64,000 nt of DNA. Source: Microvelia longipes. Taxonomy: Eukaryota; Arthropoda; Insecta; Hemiptera; Veliidae. How positions within the stretch are numbered: the first letter of the stretch is position 1; each line of letters opens with the position of its first letter. The stretch lies in contig JACMZG010000008.1 in NCBI GenBank assembly GCA_018340805.1, positions 14,185,657 to 14,249,656 of the forward strand. Reading direction: 5' to 3'. The notes under the pieces were generated by a model that did not search any database, was not told the DNA's origin, and was given only the letters and a program-made list of their open reading frames with translations. Shown here in pieces: positions 45,716 through 57,371 of this stretch. A program made the translations under genes and the position numbers.

Positions 45716-46439
45716 ACGTTAATCACTAAGTAAACTTCCTTAAGAAATAAGTCTGTAGTCATTTGGTCTCTTATTTTGTTACAATCTAAGTTTACAATTT
45801 CATATTTGCTCTAATTATAATAATGGTTATTCGTTATTACCTTCAGAATAGTCATAATTGGTTTTATAAAGTATAACGGATGTACTTATAATGCTTTACT
45901 AAGTAGATAAGGTCAATAAAAAGAAAGTAAAACAAGATGAGAAGCTAAAAACGGTACCTGTAGTACTTACAGCACACATCTGAGTGCGTACTCTCTCAAA
46001 TCAACGCAGTCGTAATCAAGTTTCAAATAGTAACTGGTTTTTTCTTCATCTTGTCTTTTAGCTTTCCCTCAGTGAAGTCGTAACGTAAGGAACCTACACA
46101 ATATTAAGAAACTTTATCTGGTAGAAACATACCGACAAGTAATGAAATAAATATGTTTTAAGAGACTAACTCGTCACTCTGACTCTTTGTCATTTGTTTG
46201 TCACTTTCTCTCAGTGCCTAAGTAATAATAAATCCTTAAAACTTATCTTGTATTTAAATTTTACATTTTTAAATAAATGTTTTTTTTTTTCGAAATGTTA
46301 CAAGTCCTGACACATGTTCACTGGCGCCGAGTTATTTGTTTTAAGGTATTTTAAACAAGTAATCGGACAATGACACGAATCTTTTTAATCTCATCTCCTA
46401 TATACCTCTAAATATTTCATTTGTTAATTTATTCTTAAA

Positions 46440-47262
46440 AATGTTTTATAACCCAAATGCTGCTATTACCATATAGCAATAACAACCCTTAAAGAATTTT
46501 ACTTCTTATTACTTCATTTACATAATATGCTGCTATCCTGATATTAGTAATACCAGCACCCCTAAAGAATTGCCTTTCTTATTATTTTATTTACATAATA
46601 TGCTGTTATAGTACCGGTATTACCAACACCCCTTAAGAACTGCACAAAATATTACTTTATTTACATAATTTGCTGATATCGTGTTGTTAGCTCTACCAAC
46701 ACCCTTAAAGAATTGCACAAAATATTACTTTATTCATAGAGATATTGTTTCTAGAGGGGCCCTATTTGTTGAATTTTGAAACATCGAAAAATAACCTCGA
46801 CATTCAACATAATCAAATGAACAAAAAAAATACAGTTAAATATATTAAATAACGTTTAAAATACATATTAAAAGACAGAAAATGTGTGGGAGGCCAAAAA
46901 CAATTGATTTATTATAACCTTAACTCACTCTTGAAGTAGGTTTCAATGGTGTTACACAGAGCCCCTAAGAGCCCCAAAAAGATGTTTCAGGCCTCTTAGA
47001 GATATATATATATATCTATAGTCATAGAGATATATACTAGAGGGGGCCTACTCTAGTATATATCTCTATGACTTTATTTACATAACTTGCTGATATCGCG
47101 TTGTTAGCTCTATACCAACATCCCTAAAGAATTGCACTTTTTATTAATTTATTTACATAATATGCTGCTATCGTGTTGTTCGTACTTTCAACAACCCTGA
47201 TAAATTGCACTTTTCATTTCTTCATTTACATAATATGCTGCTATCGTGTTAATACTGTTATC
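46440..47262 (+). repeat. About 75-82-bp satellite array, interrupted by a MITE
   Basis: Units contain TTTACATAATATGCTGCTAT, then a variable GTTGTTAG part, then CCAACACCCCTAAAGAATTG. Starts are near 46519, 46598, 46664, 47079, 47151 and 47226, with a weaker first unit near 46445. The array is split at 46735-47070 and ends about 65 bp before exon 3 of the secreted-protein gene. Confidence 0.8.
46735..47070 (+). mobile_element. hAT-like MITE with perfect 8-bp target duplication
   Basis: Ends CATAGAGATAT and ATATCTCTATG are inverted, flanked on both sides by ACTTTATT (46727-46734 and 47071-47078). The satellite unit itself supplies ACTTTATT, confirming the insertion site. An 8-bp duplication fits hAT. 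The right end contains an additional hairpin (CATAGAGATATATACTAGAG inverted after an eight-base loop, about 47021-47070). A second copy is at 59988-60303. Confidence 0.8.
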
Positions 47263-47326
47263 GTAAGTTATGTATTTATTTTTACTAACTGAAGCATAAT
47301 ATCATAATAGATAACTATATTTTTAG

Positions 47327-47447
47327 GGTGGAGCCAAAAGTAGCGGATGCAGTCAGGGAACATTTGGATGATGTAATGCAAGCAATAAGAAAAGGATCCT
47401 GTTCTCAGTTTCGCTGTCCACATCATATGAATCCTTCCCCGAGATAA
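47327..47447 (+). CDS. Secreted protein, exon 3 and stop
   Basis: Acceptor TATATTTTTAG. The first G completes Met 569 from exon 2, and the frame stays open to TAA at 47445-47447. Encodes residues 570-608: VEPKVADAVREHLDDVMQAI, then GSCSQFRCP with C594 and C599, giving four cysteines in the C-terminal domain, enough for two disulfides. The matching split-codon phase across an 8.9-kb intron and the continuing amphipathic helix pattern make this the terminal exon. It is too short to stand out as a frame and has no ATG start of its own. Confidence 0.8.
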
Positions 47448-50400
47448 CAACCATACTTCCTAATTCTTGACCCAAAACTAGTTGTAAAAATGATTGAAAA
47501 TGGGTTGTGGAAGAGTTAAAATATAAAGAAATCAAAACACAAGAACGATTTCAATGTGAAGACGTAAAAGCTTTATACCATGGATATATTGTATTTGGTG
47601 ACTTGCTAAGCGTACTTTTCTGTTCTAAAATTCGCTAAAAATGCTAATTGAGCGTTTTCGGTTCTATGAAAACATATTATACTGTATTTAATTAGCTTAA
47701 TATATTTTGAACAATCTACTATGTCGCACGTTTAGCTTTTAGACCTATTAAAATAGTTATATACTAACCAGCCTGTCAATTTTATTTGATTAATTCCATA
47801 CAAAAGTTGTAGAACCAAGACAAATTGTGCATATTATTATTACTTATTGCTTATTACTATACTTACGGCTACTACTACTGCTTACTAGTATACTTACTGC
47901 TTATTACTATACTGTGCTTATAATAACTTAGTGCCTATCAGATATCAAGCTTGTCACTTATCGAGACTTATTAAATCGTGTGTGACCATAGTCAAATGTC
48001 ATAGTATAAAATGAAATGTGTTAACACTTTATTTACATTTTTGCATTTATTTATTTGCATTAATACATCTGTATCATAGATAATTTTATTCATATTTATC
48101 TTTTATTATCTATTTTAGCGAATTTGAATTAGAAAATGACGCTTAAGAGCTTAGATAATATAACCCTATTCGGCAAAATTGGCCCACTTACCTCTTCTTC
48201 TACCTTTAACACACTACTAGCGCTGGTCCCCCAAAATAGCGGTAAAAAATTGAAACACTCGCTTCTTTACAAATCTTTACTTGATTGTTTGGAAATTGGT
48301 ATTAATTAGCTCTTTAAGCTGTAGTGGCACATCACAAAATGGCACAGCGTCTAACCAATTGTTACCAACGAGCTTACTATTTTCTCCGCTACCTTGGGGC
48401 ATCTGCGCTACTTAGGAACAACCAAATCCCTAAAGCTGGAACCCCTGCTTAAGAAGTTTTATTATATTTATGTTATTACATTTTGACTTTATTTTAACAA
48501 TTTTAAAATAAAATAAAATGCTAAGATAAATAAAGTTAACAAAAAAATAAATCGCGAATGAAAATATTGGGAGAGAAGTAACTTGATGGTCTTTAACCAA
48601 AATAGAACTTGAGTAATAGATTTCGGGCTTATCAAGTTTACTTCTTGTCAAATATTTGCTCGCTCTTATGAATGGCTTGATTGCTTGATAATATTCCTGT
48701 ATTAACTCTCCCACAACTATTATCTTATCATTTTTAGCCATAAGATTTTACATGTTTCTAAAAATAAGCAATTCCATTTGTAAAAAGATTTTTTTTTATT
48801 TCATTCCCATGATATTTAAATAATTGCAATAGGAGACCTGATGATTGTTTTATGTCAGAATTAATTAACATGAACGCGGCTGCTTCTAATGAATCGTCCA
48901 ACTTCATTTCTTGAGAAGCATCATGTTTAGGTGCAAAGTCATGCATTCATTTTATCAGTAACATTATTCTGACAATAAATTATCTTAGTTTTTTATCAAT
49001 ATAATTTATAAATTATCTGAATCTACATCATCAATCTGAAGAAATATACTTTATCATTACTAAAGGTCACTTAATCAGATGTATAATATTATAAGTATAG
49101 TTGGCCTGTGAAAATCATCTTTAATACTTTTATAACAGTTATTTTGATTCTGTTTATCCAGTTTTTTTACAAAACATAATGTATTATTTTGTCACAAAAA
49201 TAGATAACATTTATTTCTAAAATGTAAAACCTCAAAAACATTTCTATTTTGAAATATTTATTATCCAGCTAAATTTATTTTATTTATTAAATCTAATTTA
49301 TTTATTTATGTACCTATTTATTAGGGGTTAATATTGGCGATACTGCAGTTTTAACTTTTACTTAAAATTGTCTAAAAAGATACAAAATCGTCTTGAAATA
49401 AATAAAGCGCATAATCATCATATATATACCCCAAACTTATTATTTATTATTCTTAAACTTACTCTATTTGGTTACCGCTACCAGATTAAATACCCGTATT
49501 TGAGCAGTTATATGTTTAATAGGGCTACTTATAAGGCTAGTTGATATAGAATTTCGTTGTGAACTATAGTCCACCAAAATGTAAAAGCAACTGTTCATGA
49601 AAATCACAATTCGTGTGTGCACCATTAATTTGCATCTCGTTAGATCACACGTAATAAATTTACGTTCAATCAACCAAATAAAAATCATTGAGAAATTCTA
49701 TAACACGTCCATCCCCGAAACTTAAAAGGTTCAGCATTTGCCTTTAGAATGATTCATCTCTCTTATTAATGTGAGCTGTCAATTGACCATAACCAAATCC
49801 ATTACTTCATTGGTGCAAGAATACTAATGTGCAAATTCAGATAATAATTAAAGAACAGCTTCTTTTTGGTGAGCTGGCCATCGAAACTACTGTTACTTAA
49901 AACTACTATTAAAATAATTGATATTATCCTAATATGGTGTCATTTATTATTAATTGCTTACTATTCATACAAAAGAAGACGCTAGTAAATGAATTGTCTG
50001 TATATACCTTGCCTACATACCACTTATTTGATTTTAAATTATTAATTAGATTATAAAATAAATGTTTGTTAGTTTTATTGTTAGAGTAAGATTATTGTAA
50101 TGGTTAAATATTGATTATAATATCTTTGACAGAGGGGAGACAAAGCATTAGTGGATTATTAGCTAAAAAGAGAGGAAACGTCTTATAAATTTAGATATCT
50201 CCGGCGCTAAACAAAATATCAAATTTCTACAAGAGACCCTACCGTCAGTATTTACAAAGTTTGATTGTTTAATTATACGTAATAGAACAAGAACGACAAG
50301 AATCCATACTGATTAAGAACATATTAATAGAAGTGAATGAGAAAAAAGAATAGCGGGGTACGGTACCCGTAAGACTGAGGTGTCTCTTTAAACTTACTCC

Positions 50401-51170
50401 AAGAGTGCCATGTTTTGATAGTGGTATAACATGAGTAATCAAGTTGTAGCATAAGTAAATAGAGTTGTACTCTATGTACTTGAGTGGCTCTCAAACGAAC
50501 CCTTTACTTAAGTACATGGAGCGCTATAGCACCACTCAAAAATGTGTAGAATCAGAAATTTTAGTACTAAATTTTAATCTAGATTTTGTTTATTAGAGCC
50601 GGGGATAATTCCGGCGAAGACGCACTTTTGCTGGAGCAATAGTGGGTGTAAGCGAAGACAAAGATTTAATGTGAACACTATCAAGTTTAGTGTTAATAGT
50701 GTAATAGATTTTGATTAGCTGATTGCTCTTATCTCTTATACGATTGATTATAATCAACTTATAAAGTCAACTTAAGAATTAATTCACTGCGCGTGAAAAC
50801 TAGTGGGGTAGGAGGAGAAACATGATCTTTAAATATTACTTGATTTCTAATCACGTTGATTTTATAAAAATCTTTCCTGGCAATATTGCCATACATAGTT
50901 GGCATTATTATTGAGTGAACAAAATAAATAGAGTTACAGCAACAGAATAGTTGAGCAACAATAAACATGTGATAGTCCAGGTGTTGATTAACACGTGAAA
51001 CCTGTGATCCACCACATACCCTGTTACGCTTTTGAATAATCAGGGCACAATTATATGCCAATGGCCATTAGGATTCCTTTAATATTGATATCACAACTTT
51101 AAATATAAGGATCAGGGTATTTTTTAAACACTTTAAAAGATTGTACGTCGACCTCTTACAACGAGATAAC
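47448..51170. other. Intergenic, no gene seen
   Basis: Begins with the 3' untranslated region of the secreted-protein gene; no strong AATAAA signal was found, ATATAAAG at about 47521 being the nearest candidate. Open frames near 48430-48946, 49464-49688 and 50759-51061 lack motifs and look incidental. Confidence 0.4.
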
Positions 51171-51174
51171 TAAT

Positions 51175-51224
51175 TTATAACAATAAGTTATTGTTATAAA
51201 TTGTGAACAATAATTGTTCACAAT
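51175..51224. repeat. Two abutting perfect palindromes
   Basis: 51175-51199 is TTATAACAATAA, G, TTATTGTTATAA. 51200-51224 is ATTGTGAACAAT, A, ATTGTTCACAAT. Each is 12+1+12 and they touch without a gap. No adjacent gene explains them. Confidence 0.85.
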
Positions 51225-51999
51225 TATTGTGAGCGTTTTTACATAAATAAACATAAGATTTTGTTTTCACTCAAATTGTCTCTATCAATATTCAGACATT
51301 AATCAATCTGCGTTCTTACTGCACTTGGCTCATCTCTGTCATAGAATTATAACGCATTAGTTAAAATTTATTAATATTTATTTAAAATGCAATAAATAGT
51401 ATTGTTTTGCGTACTGATATCTCAGTATAAGTGTCACGGGTGTCACAAACTAATAATGTATTATTAAACTAATAATTAGTAATGTATTTGTAATTACAGT
51501 GTAAGTAATTGTGTATTCTATTTATTATAAAATGTAATATGTTTTGTGTGTGTCTGTGTAAATATTTGTGTTAAATATATTTTTTATTATGACAGGTCAT
51601 GTGATTATTTTCCTTTTGATAGCAGAGCATCCAAAGAAGTTTTATTTGACATTTTCATTGCATCGAGAAGATTGATCAGCAAATTTGGTCGAAAGCCTAT
51701 TTTAAACTAAATATTACATATTTAGTTGTGTCCGAGTATGTGATAATTAGTGATAAAAGTAAAGCTTTTTAAACACTGATGGAATTTTTAAATCAATGGA
51801 TTTCCACATTCATAGAAATCTCAAAATTTAGGTAAACTTCTCATAGGCGAAATTCTATTAGGCTTTGTCTTCCAATTAATGTAAAATGAGTACTGCTAAA
51901 GAATTAATAGAGTCTGGAACATCTTGTTTTAGATAAATAGGGAAAAACAAGATGAAGGGCTTAACAAAAAATTGAAAAAGTCATCTTTACTTTTCTTCT

Positions 52000-52300
52000 C
52001 CTACCAAAGGTGTGTTGGGAAAATATTGTGTTCACCCTAAAAATCCTAAATAGAAGCTTTATCATAATTTCGTTTTAGGTACTTTAATGACGCTAGAATG
52101 GTTTTCATTATACTATGTGGGTTTATTTGTGTCACATATCTCCGTATTTTTGCTAGAGAGTTGAAACATAGCACAAAAATCAGACTGAAAGGTAGACCGT
52201 GCTAACCTTTTACCGAGGCAACTAAAATGTTAAACAATTATCGAGTAGAATTTGACACAAATATTATGTACATCTATAAGTGTTAAATCATTTCACCAAA
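52000..52300 (+). repeat. Dispersed repeat (5S-associated family), + copy
   Basis: CTTTTCTTCTCCTACCAAAG, TTTTTGCTAGAGAGTTGAAA and GTTAAATCATTTCACC follow the family order. It faces the reverse copy starting at about 52320. Confidence 0.5.
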
Positions 52301-52319
52301 TTTATATTTTGAGGACACG

Positions 52320-53060
52320 CTTCGCTCGTCCTCAGACAGTAAACATTTATTTCAATCCCCTCGGTTACCCATCCAGTTACAAGCCTTGTTCGATGCTGCT
52401 TAACTTTATTGATCCAACAAAAATTGTTAAAATTGTTAAAACAAAACTTACTATAACGTTAAAGTGATGCCAATTTTCAACTCTATTGAATAATTCTCCA
52501 ATTTTTTACAATTTTAAATAAAAATTGGCCGAAAGCTCAAATTTTGTGTTTTTTTATATGTATCTGACCATTACCTTATAAAATTATCTTGTTTAAAAAA
52601 CTTATACAAGTCATTTAATAAAAATTAAACTATTGCTGATAATGAGATGAAACTTAGCACATTTTTTGGTCCTATATATGATTACATTCCTAGTAAATTT
52701 CATATGAATCAAAACATTTCTCAGCGTTTTTTATGAATTTTCAAAATTATTGCAAATAATATAAGTCATTATTGCCGTTTAAAGTAATAATTGAAGTAAT
52801 AAAAATATTTTACGGATAGCTCAACTAGACCAAAAGATTCGTTTTGTTAAAGTTTTAAGTCCCTAGCATAATATACTGGGAGCTATGATGATATAACAGA
52901 CGCACGCACACACGCACATACATACAGACAGAAAACTCTGAAAAACTACTCCGTGGGTCGTTTTACAAAGTTTTTACATCACCTAAAACGAATGATTCAG
53001 GTGAAACCCCGGTTTCGGTTTTATTGTAAAAATAAATATGAAATATTTAATATAGTCCAT
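52320..53060 (-). repeat. Dispersed repeat with 5S rRNA-derived block, reverse copy
   Basis: Read inverted: AACTAATGCTG-like start boxes, then a 5S-like block at about 52355-52420 (GTTAAGCAGCATCGAACAAG, GTAACTGGATGGGTAACCGA) preceded by GGATCAATAA, as in the 5S gene (GATCACCGAAGTTAAGC). The GACGAGCGAAGCGTGTCCTC tail follows. The distal end has ACGAATGATTCAGGTGAAAC and CCCGGTTTCGG. Confidence 0.75.
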
Positions 53061-53089
53061 AATTTTCATTTATTTGTAGGGCGCAGACG

Positions 53090-53620
53090 GATGATTTTCA
53101 TGTTTTTTAAAAATTGGGTACCGTGTACCTTGGAACTTTTTCCTCACCACATCGGATTTGCTACGCTCATCCTCACTACTTTGGACTCGTCCTCCAGACC
53201 AAAATTTATACTGCAACACGCCTTCGGACTTACTTCGATCGTCTTTAGATAAATAAAACTAACGTTTTATTTCCAGCGGTCATCTATCCAGGCACTGACC
53301 TCGCTTGATACTGGTTAACTATTATGATCCGACACACACTGTAAATTTACTTGCCGAATTGAAAAGAAACTTAGCTATTACTAAGTTTCGTTAAAGTACA
53401 CTTTACTATTTATTACGTAAAGTGATACACTATTACTAAATTTAAATCCCATTGAATTATTTCTTGGTTTTCTTTAAAAATATAAAATGCATTCGATAAA
53501 CATTGAACTAATGATGATAATAAGATGAAATTGGTGCATATATTGCTTTTTTTATAGGACTACATGCGTGCCAATTCTCAAATCGATCGAAACATTTAAT
53601 TAATTTTTGAAGTTGGTTTC
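53090..53620 (-). repeat. Dispersed repeat with 5S rRNA-derived block, reverse copy
   Basis: The inverted 5S-like block at about 53275-53335 reads GTTAACCAGTATCAAGCGAG, GTCAGTGCCTGGATAGATGA, CCGCTGGAAATAAA, again preceded by GGATCA. The tail carries GACGAGTCCAAAGTAGTGAG and a TACACGGTACCC box. Confidence 0.75.
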
Positions 53621-53689
53621 CCTCAATTTCACAGGCAAATGCCAGGTTGAATCATTAAAAGTCAGTCCACAGACTGCATAGGCAACCTT

Positions 53690-53990
53690 TTGAAACTCCT
53701 GCAAACTACCTATACAATATAATCCTATTCAAAACACCACCAAAAATACCTTTTGACAATTCCCCCAAAAAAATAAATAAAAAATAATGAAAATAAAATA
53801 CCCAAACCAAAAAATATAAAATTATCCTTGACCCAAACAAACCCCCTCACACCCCAAAAAATAATCTAAATTTATACCACAAAAATAACAAATAAATAAA
53901 TAAAATAAGAGGCACAAATTACCCTAATCAATAAATATATAATATGGCTCCGGTATACACAAAATAAATATTGTATTACTTTTGCCAATA
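53690..53990. other. Strand-asymmetric A/C-rich tract
   Basis: On the + strand the region is almost devoid of G (for example CAAACCCCCTCACACCCC and runs of AAATAAATAAATAAAATA). It ends near TTTTGCCAATAAAG, which resembles the edge of the inverted element at 28380. No coding sequence. Confidence 0.5.
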
Positions 53991-54029
53991 AAGAACTTGT
54001 TTAAAAAAAAAATTGAAGTTATTCTTGCC

Positions 54030-54530
54030 GGTCAGTGATGTGATAAGACAATTATTTTCCAGATAGCAGAATTAGACCTAAAGATTAATTTTGTCTCAAG
54101 TTTTAGCTATCTAGCATAAATACGATGGGATCTATAATGATAACACATACATACACATAAATTCGTACACACATATAAAGACAAAGAAATTTGTGAAAGT
54201 TACTCAGGATGTCTTTAAAACACGTGAAACTGGTATTTCATGTGTAATCCCTGTTTCGGATTTTTCGCAAAAACATTAATATTTCTATATACCAATGGTA
54301 TAAATAAAGAAAAGTAAACAAATCGGGTACGGGGTACCTCGGAACTTTTCCTCACCCTTCGGACTCGCTTCGCCCGTCCTCAGAATAGGATGGTTAACAA
54401 ATGGCCCAGTGTTTTTAAACTTCCGGGGTACCCCATACCCGATTTTTTCGATTATTTTTACCAAATAATAATTTAATAAATATAAAAAAAGCATACAAGA
54501 ACGTTAAACTTCGCATAATCTTAAATGAGA
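54030..54530 (-). repeat. Dispersed repeat (5S-associated family), reverse copy
   Basis: Inverted boxes AGATAGCAGAATTAGACCTA, CACGTGAAACTGGTATTTCA and ATATACCAATGGTATAAATA, then two inverted GGTACGGGGTACCTCGGAAC tails with GACTCGCTTCGCCCGTCC between them. Confidence 0.6.
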
Positions 54531-54539
54531 AAAAGTTCC

Positions 54540-55225
54540 AATTTTTACTCGGTTTTATTAATTATATGTTTATTTATTAAATTATTTGAATTTTTGGCGG
54601 AAATTTGTAACCTTGACAAATGTAAACAAACTTTTACGTTTAATAAAAGTGTCGCACTAATTAATAATTAAGTTCGCTTATAACTTTTTAACTAATTAGT
54701 AAATTTTGATCGGAGTTTTTTATATTTGTTCCTATTTTTTGCGGTTCCAACGACGTGTTATACGTCAAAAACGTGTATATTAAGCGTCAAAATCTTAAAT
54801 TTCAATAGTAAATAATTTCAAAATGGCGGCCAATATCATAACGAAATTCGGATTTGTTTGTCATATTAAGAGGTATATTCCTGCCAAAGTTTATCGGGTC
54901 ATTTTTCGATTTTTTACGATTTTTTTAAATTTTTGCTGACTAAGCAAATTGGGTTAATGGTGACATAATATTTTGATATTCCGGGCAGCACAATTAGATC
55001 CAAAGACTGATTTTTGTACCGAGATTCAACTATCTAGTATAAACACAGTGGGAGTTATGCGTGACACAGATACACACAGACATCAAGCTGAAATCGGTTC
55101 AGATGGTCCTAAAAACACCTAAAATAGATAATTCAAGAGAAATCTCGGGTTAACATTTTATTGGTGATACCGATACTTTTCCTCTATATACCTTCAGTAT
55201 AAGAAGGTGAGAAAAAGTAAAAAGT
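54540..55225 (-). repeat. Dispersed repeat (5S-associated family), reverse copy, 3' of the MACPF-like gene
   Basis: CCGGGCAGCACAATTAGATC, CACAGTGGGAGTTATGCGTG and TATATACCTTCAGTATAAGA mark the family at 54975-55215. The upstream part shares TTTTTGCTGACTAAGCAAA with 45283. Confidence 0.5.
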
Positions 55226-55397
55226 GATATTTGTCTTGATTTGCAAGTGTTACAGTACATTTATGTAATGAAGGTTTAGCTATCTTATAAAGTTGCAGGC
55301 TCTTATAAAATAAAGTTAGTGTGTCAAACTATTATAATGAAGAAATAAAAGTTTCTGTAATACTTATTTCTGTCTAACTTCTTAAAACAATTATATT

Positions 55398-56953
55398 TCA
55401 AGATAATATCACTGAATATGTTACGTCCTCGTCCGGAAAATTATAGGCTTCGAAATAAAATGGTGATAATTGTCTGACAAATACATTATTAGGCCAACAA
55501 TGTTCCCAATTTTCTGCGCCGTCACGTACATCACATAAAGTTCCGACGTATGTTATTCCATCATTTGAGGCGCCATTAAATTCATATTGAAATAAATCTG
55601 GTGTAAACACATCTATATTAAATGAGTACAATTTATCTGTGACAGAAACACCGCGTACTTGATAAAGTTGATAAATTGGAGTCGGAACGGCCACAGCGAT
55701 CCAGGATGAAGGGGCTCCTCCACCGGTGTTATAGAAAACCCCTCCAAGAGTTCCAACACTGTATTTGATATCTTCTAAAAATAGCAAGTCGCTCTTAACC
55801 ACACTTTGGACTTGTGAAGCGATTTGAGATTTAATAAGTTCGCACTTATCTGGAAAATTGAAGCAATCAGCAGCTCCATCGTGTGCTTGCATTAAGATGT
55901 CCACGTTTCGATTTACTTTTGACAAAACTGAAGTTGCCTTTTTCAAGAAGTTACCATCTAATTGTACCGGGTATCCTGAATTAAAAAATGGATAAAACTT
56001 TTGTTGATAGTATTCATTTTCTCTTAGCATTCCAGCAAGCTCATTGCGATACTTCGCGACTTCATCTGTTACGAATGAAACTGGAGGAATGAGACCAATG
56101 TATTTGATGGGATTATATTGAGTAAAAGCGATGCCTAGAGGGGTAAGCCCTGTTTTGTTTGTGAAAGAAAATTGTGTTGAAAATTCATCTTTTGCATAAT
56201 CAAGTAATCCACCAGCAGCTTTCACACAGTCATCCATAGCCGTAAGACTGCATGTCAACGCATAATATTTACCAGAGCTGTCTTTATTTAATACTTTGGC
56301 GAGTTGTCCGGGATCGCCTCCGATCTGAAATGCTTGAATTATTACATTACCATTAATTTGATACTGGCTTACAATTCTTTTTATACTCTCGGCGGCATTT
56401 ACGATACTTCCAAATGAGACTCCTGCCTTTTCTTCAAATTCTTGCTTAGAATTAGAACTGCTGAATTTGATAACAAGTCCCATAGTTAACAAAGCACCTT
56501 GCTTGTAGGAAGTAACGTAGTTATCACCACATATCAGCCCAAAATATGGATTTTTTCCATTTTGGTAATAACTGCGAGCCAAATCAGTTAAAGCACCTGT
56601 ACTGTAACCGTCAAGCTGTAAGGCTACGTTATTATGAACATATTCATAATAGTTAAGTGACAGTAAGTATTCTTTGTCTTGGACTGATCTTATGTAACTG
56701 GCTTGTGCCTCTGCCGAGAACATTGGAAATTTACCGCTAATACTGACTGACATTCCTAACGTACGTTCTAATTCAGAGAATGACACTGAAGTATCTAGCC
56801 GACTAAAACCTTGTTGTTCTGAAGTAGATGAAATATGAGCGTTATAACAAATCTGCGGTACTACCTGTTGCAGGTCCGAGGAGTATCCCACTCCTGCCAC
56901 TATATTCCCATGGAGATGTACTTCTGATGAAGGTGATGATGAAATTTTCATAT
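55398..56953 (-). CDS. MACPF/perforin-like secreted protein, exon 2
   Basis: Main exon: 518 codons plus stop, uninterrupted and visibly less AT-rich than its surroundings. With exon 1 the product is about 550 residues. Residues about 172-190 (ICGDNYVTSYKQGALLTMGL) match the place of the MACPF signature, where Y-G-T-H-[FY]-V is followed by a Gly-rich beta strand. Here the first part is CGD-NYV, as in bacterial relatives. IGGDPGQL at about 233 fits the later GG-P box of the domain, followed by CSLTAMDDC. Members bind membranes and oligomerise into pores, used in immunity, defence or attack. The C-terminal ~130 residues may form the membrane-binding region. The family call rests on motif memory, without a search. 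The Met at 56951 lies two bases after the acceptor ATTACAG, so an upstream exon was sought and found. An open frame start 36 bases further upstream lies in the intron. Confidence 0.65.
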
Positions 56954-57371
56954 CTGTAATAATAAAAACAATACTTGTACAAAACACTTAGTTTTCTTCA
57001 GATAAAACAATTCATGGTTTATTAAAGAAAATAAATTACACGTAGTGCACCTTTTACTTTACTATAATAGTGTCATACGTCTCATGATTACAAAGAGAAT
57101 AGTTTACGTTTCTAAATTGTTATAAATTTAATCTAGTTCACAATTATTATTATAGCATATTATAAGCTTAATTTATCAGAGCATTGAATAATTTGTTTTA
57201 TAATTCCTAGTCAGAACAATAATTGTTGGGATTAAAGCCAAAAGATCAAGCTAGGCAAGTATAAAAGAAAAGAGCATTTGTCTCGCCACAGTAATATAAT
57301 TTAATATACATAGCCAGATTTTAAGCCTAACTACCATCATCAGTGCCTATAAACCCAAACAAATAAAATAA

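Noticed and set aside
48430..48741. Minus-strand frame of 103 codons
   Set aside because: Low-complexity Ile/Lys/Phe composition expected of AT-rich noise; no motifs.
52953..53252. 99-codon frame
   Set aside because: Falls within a reverse copy of the dispersed 5S-associated repeat.
55398..56987. Bacterial contamination explaining the MACPF-like frame
   Set aside because: Both flanks are insect repeats found elsewhere in the window, and a phase-matched signal-peptide exon with splice sites lies upstream.
56954..56987. Start of the MACPF-like protein at the upstream ATG (56987)
   Set aside because: The extra 12 codons contain a canonical splice acceptor (TTATTACAG) and read like intron.
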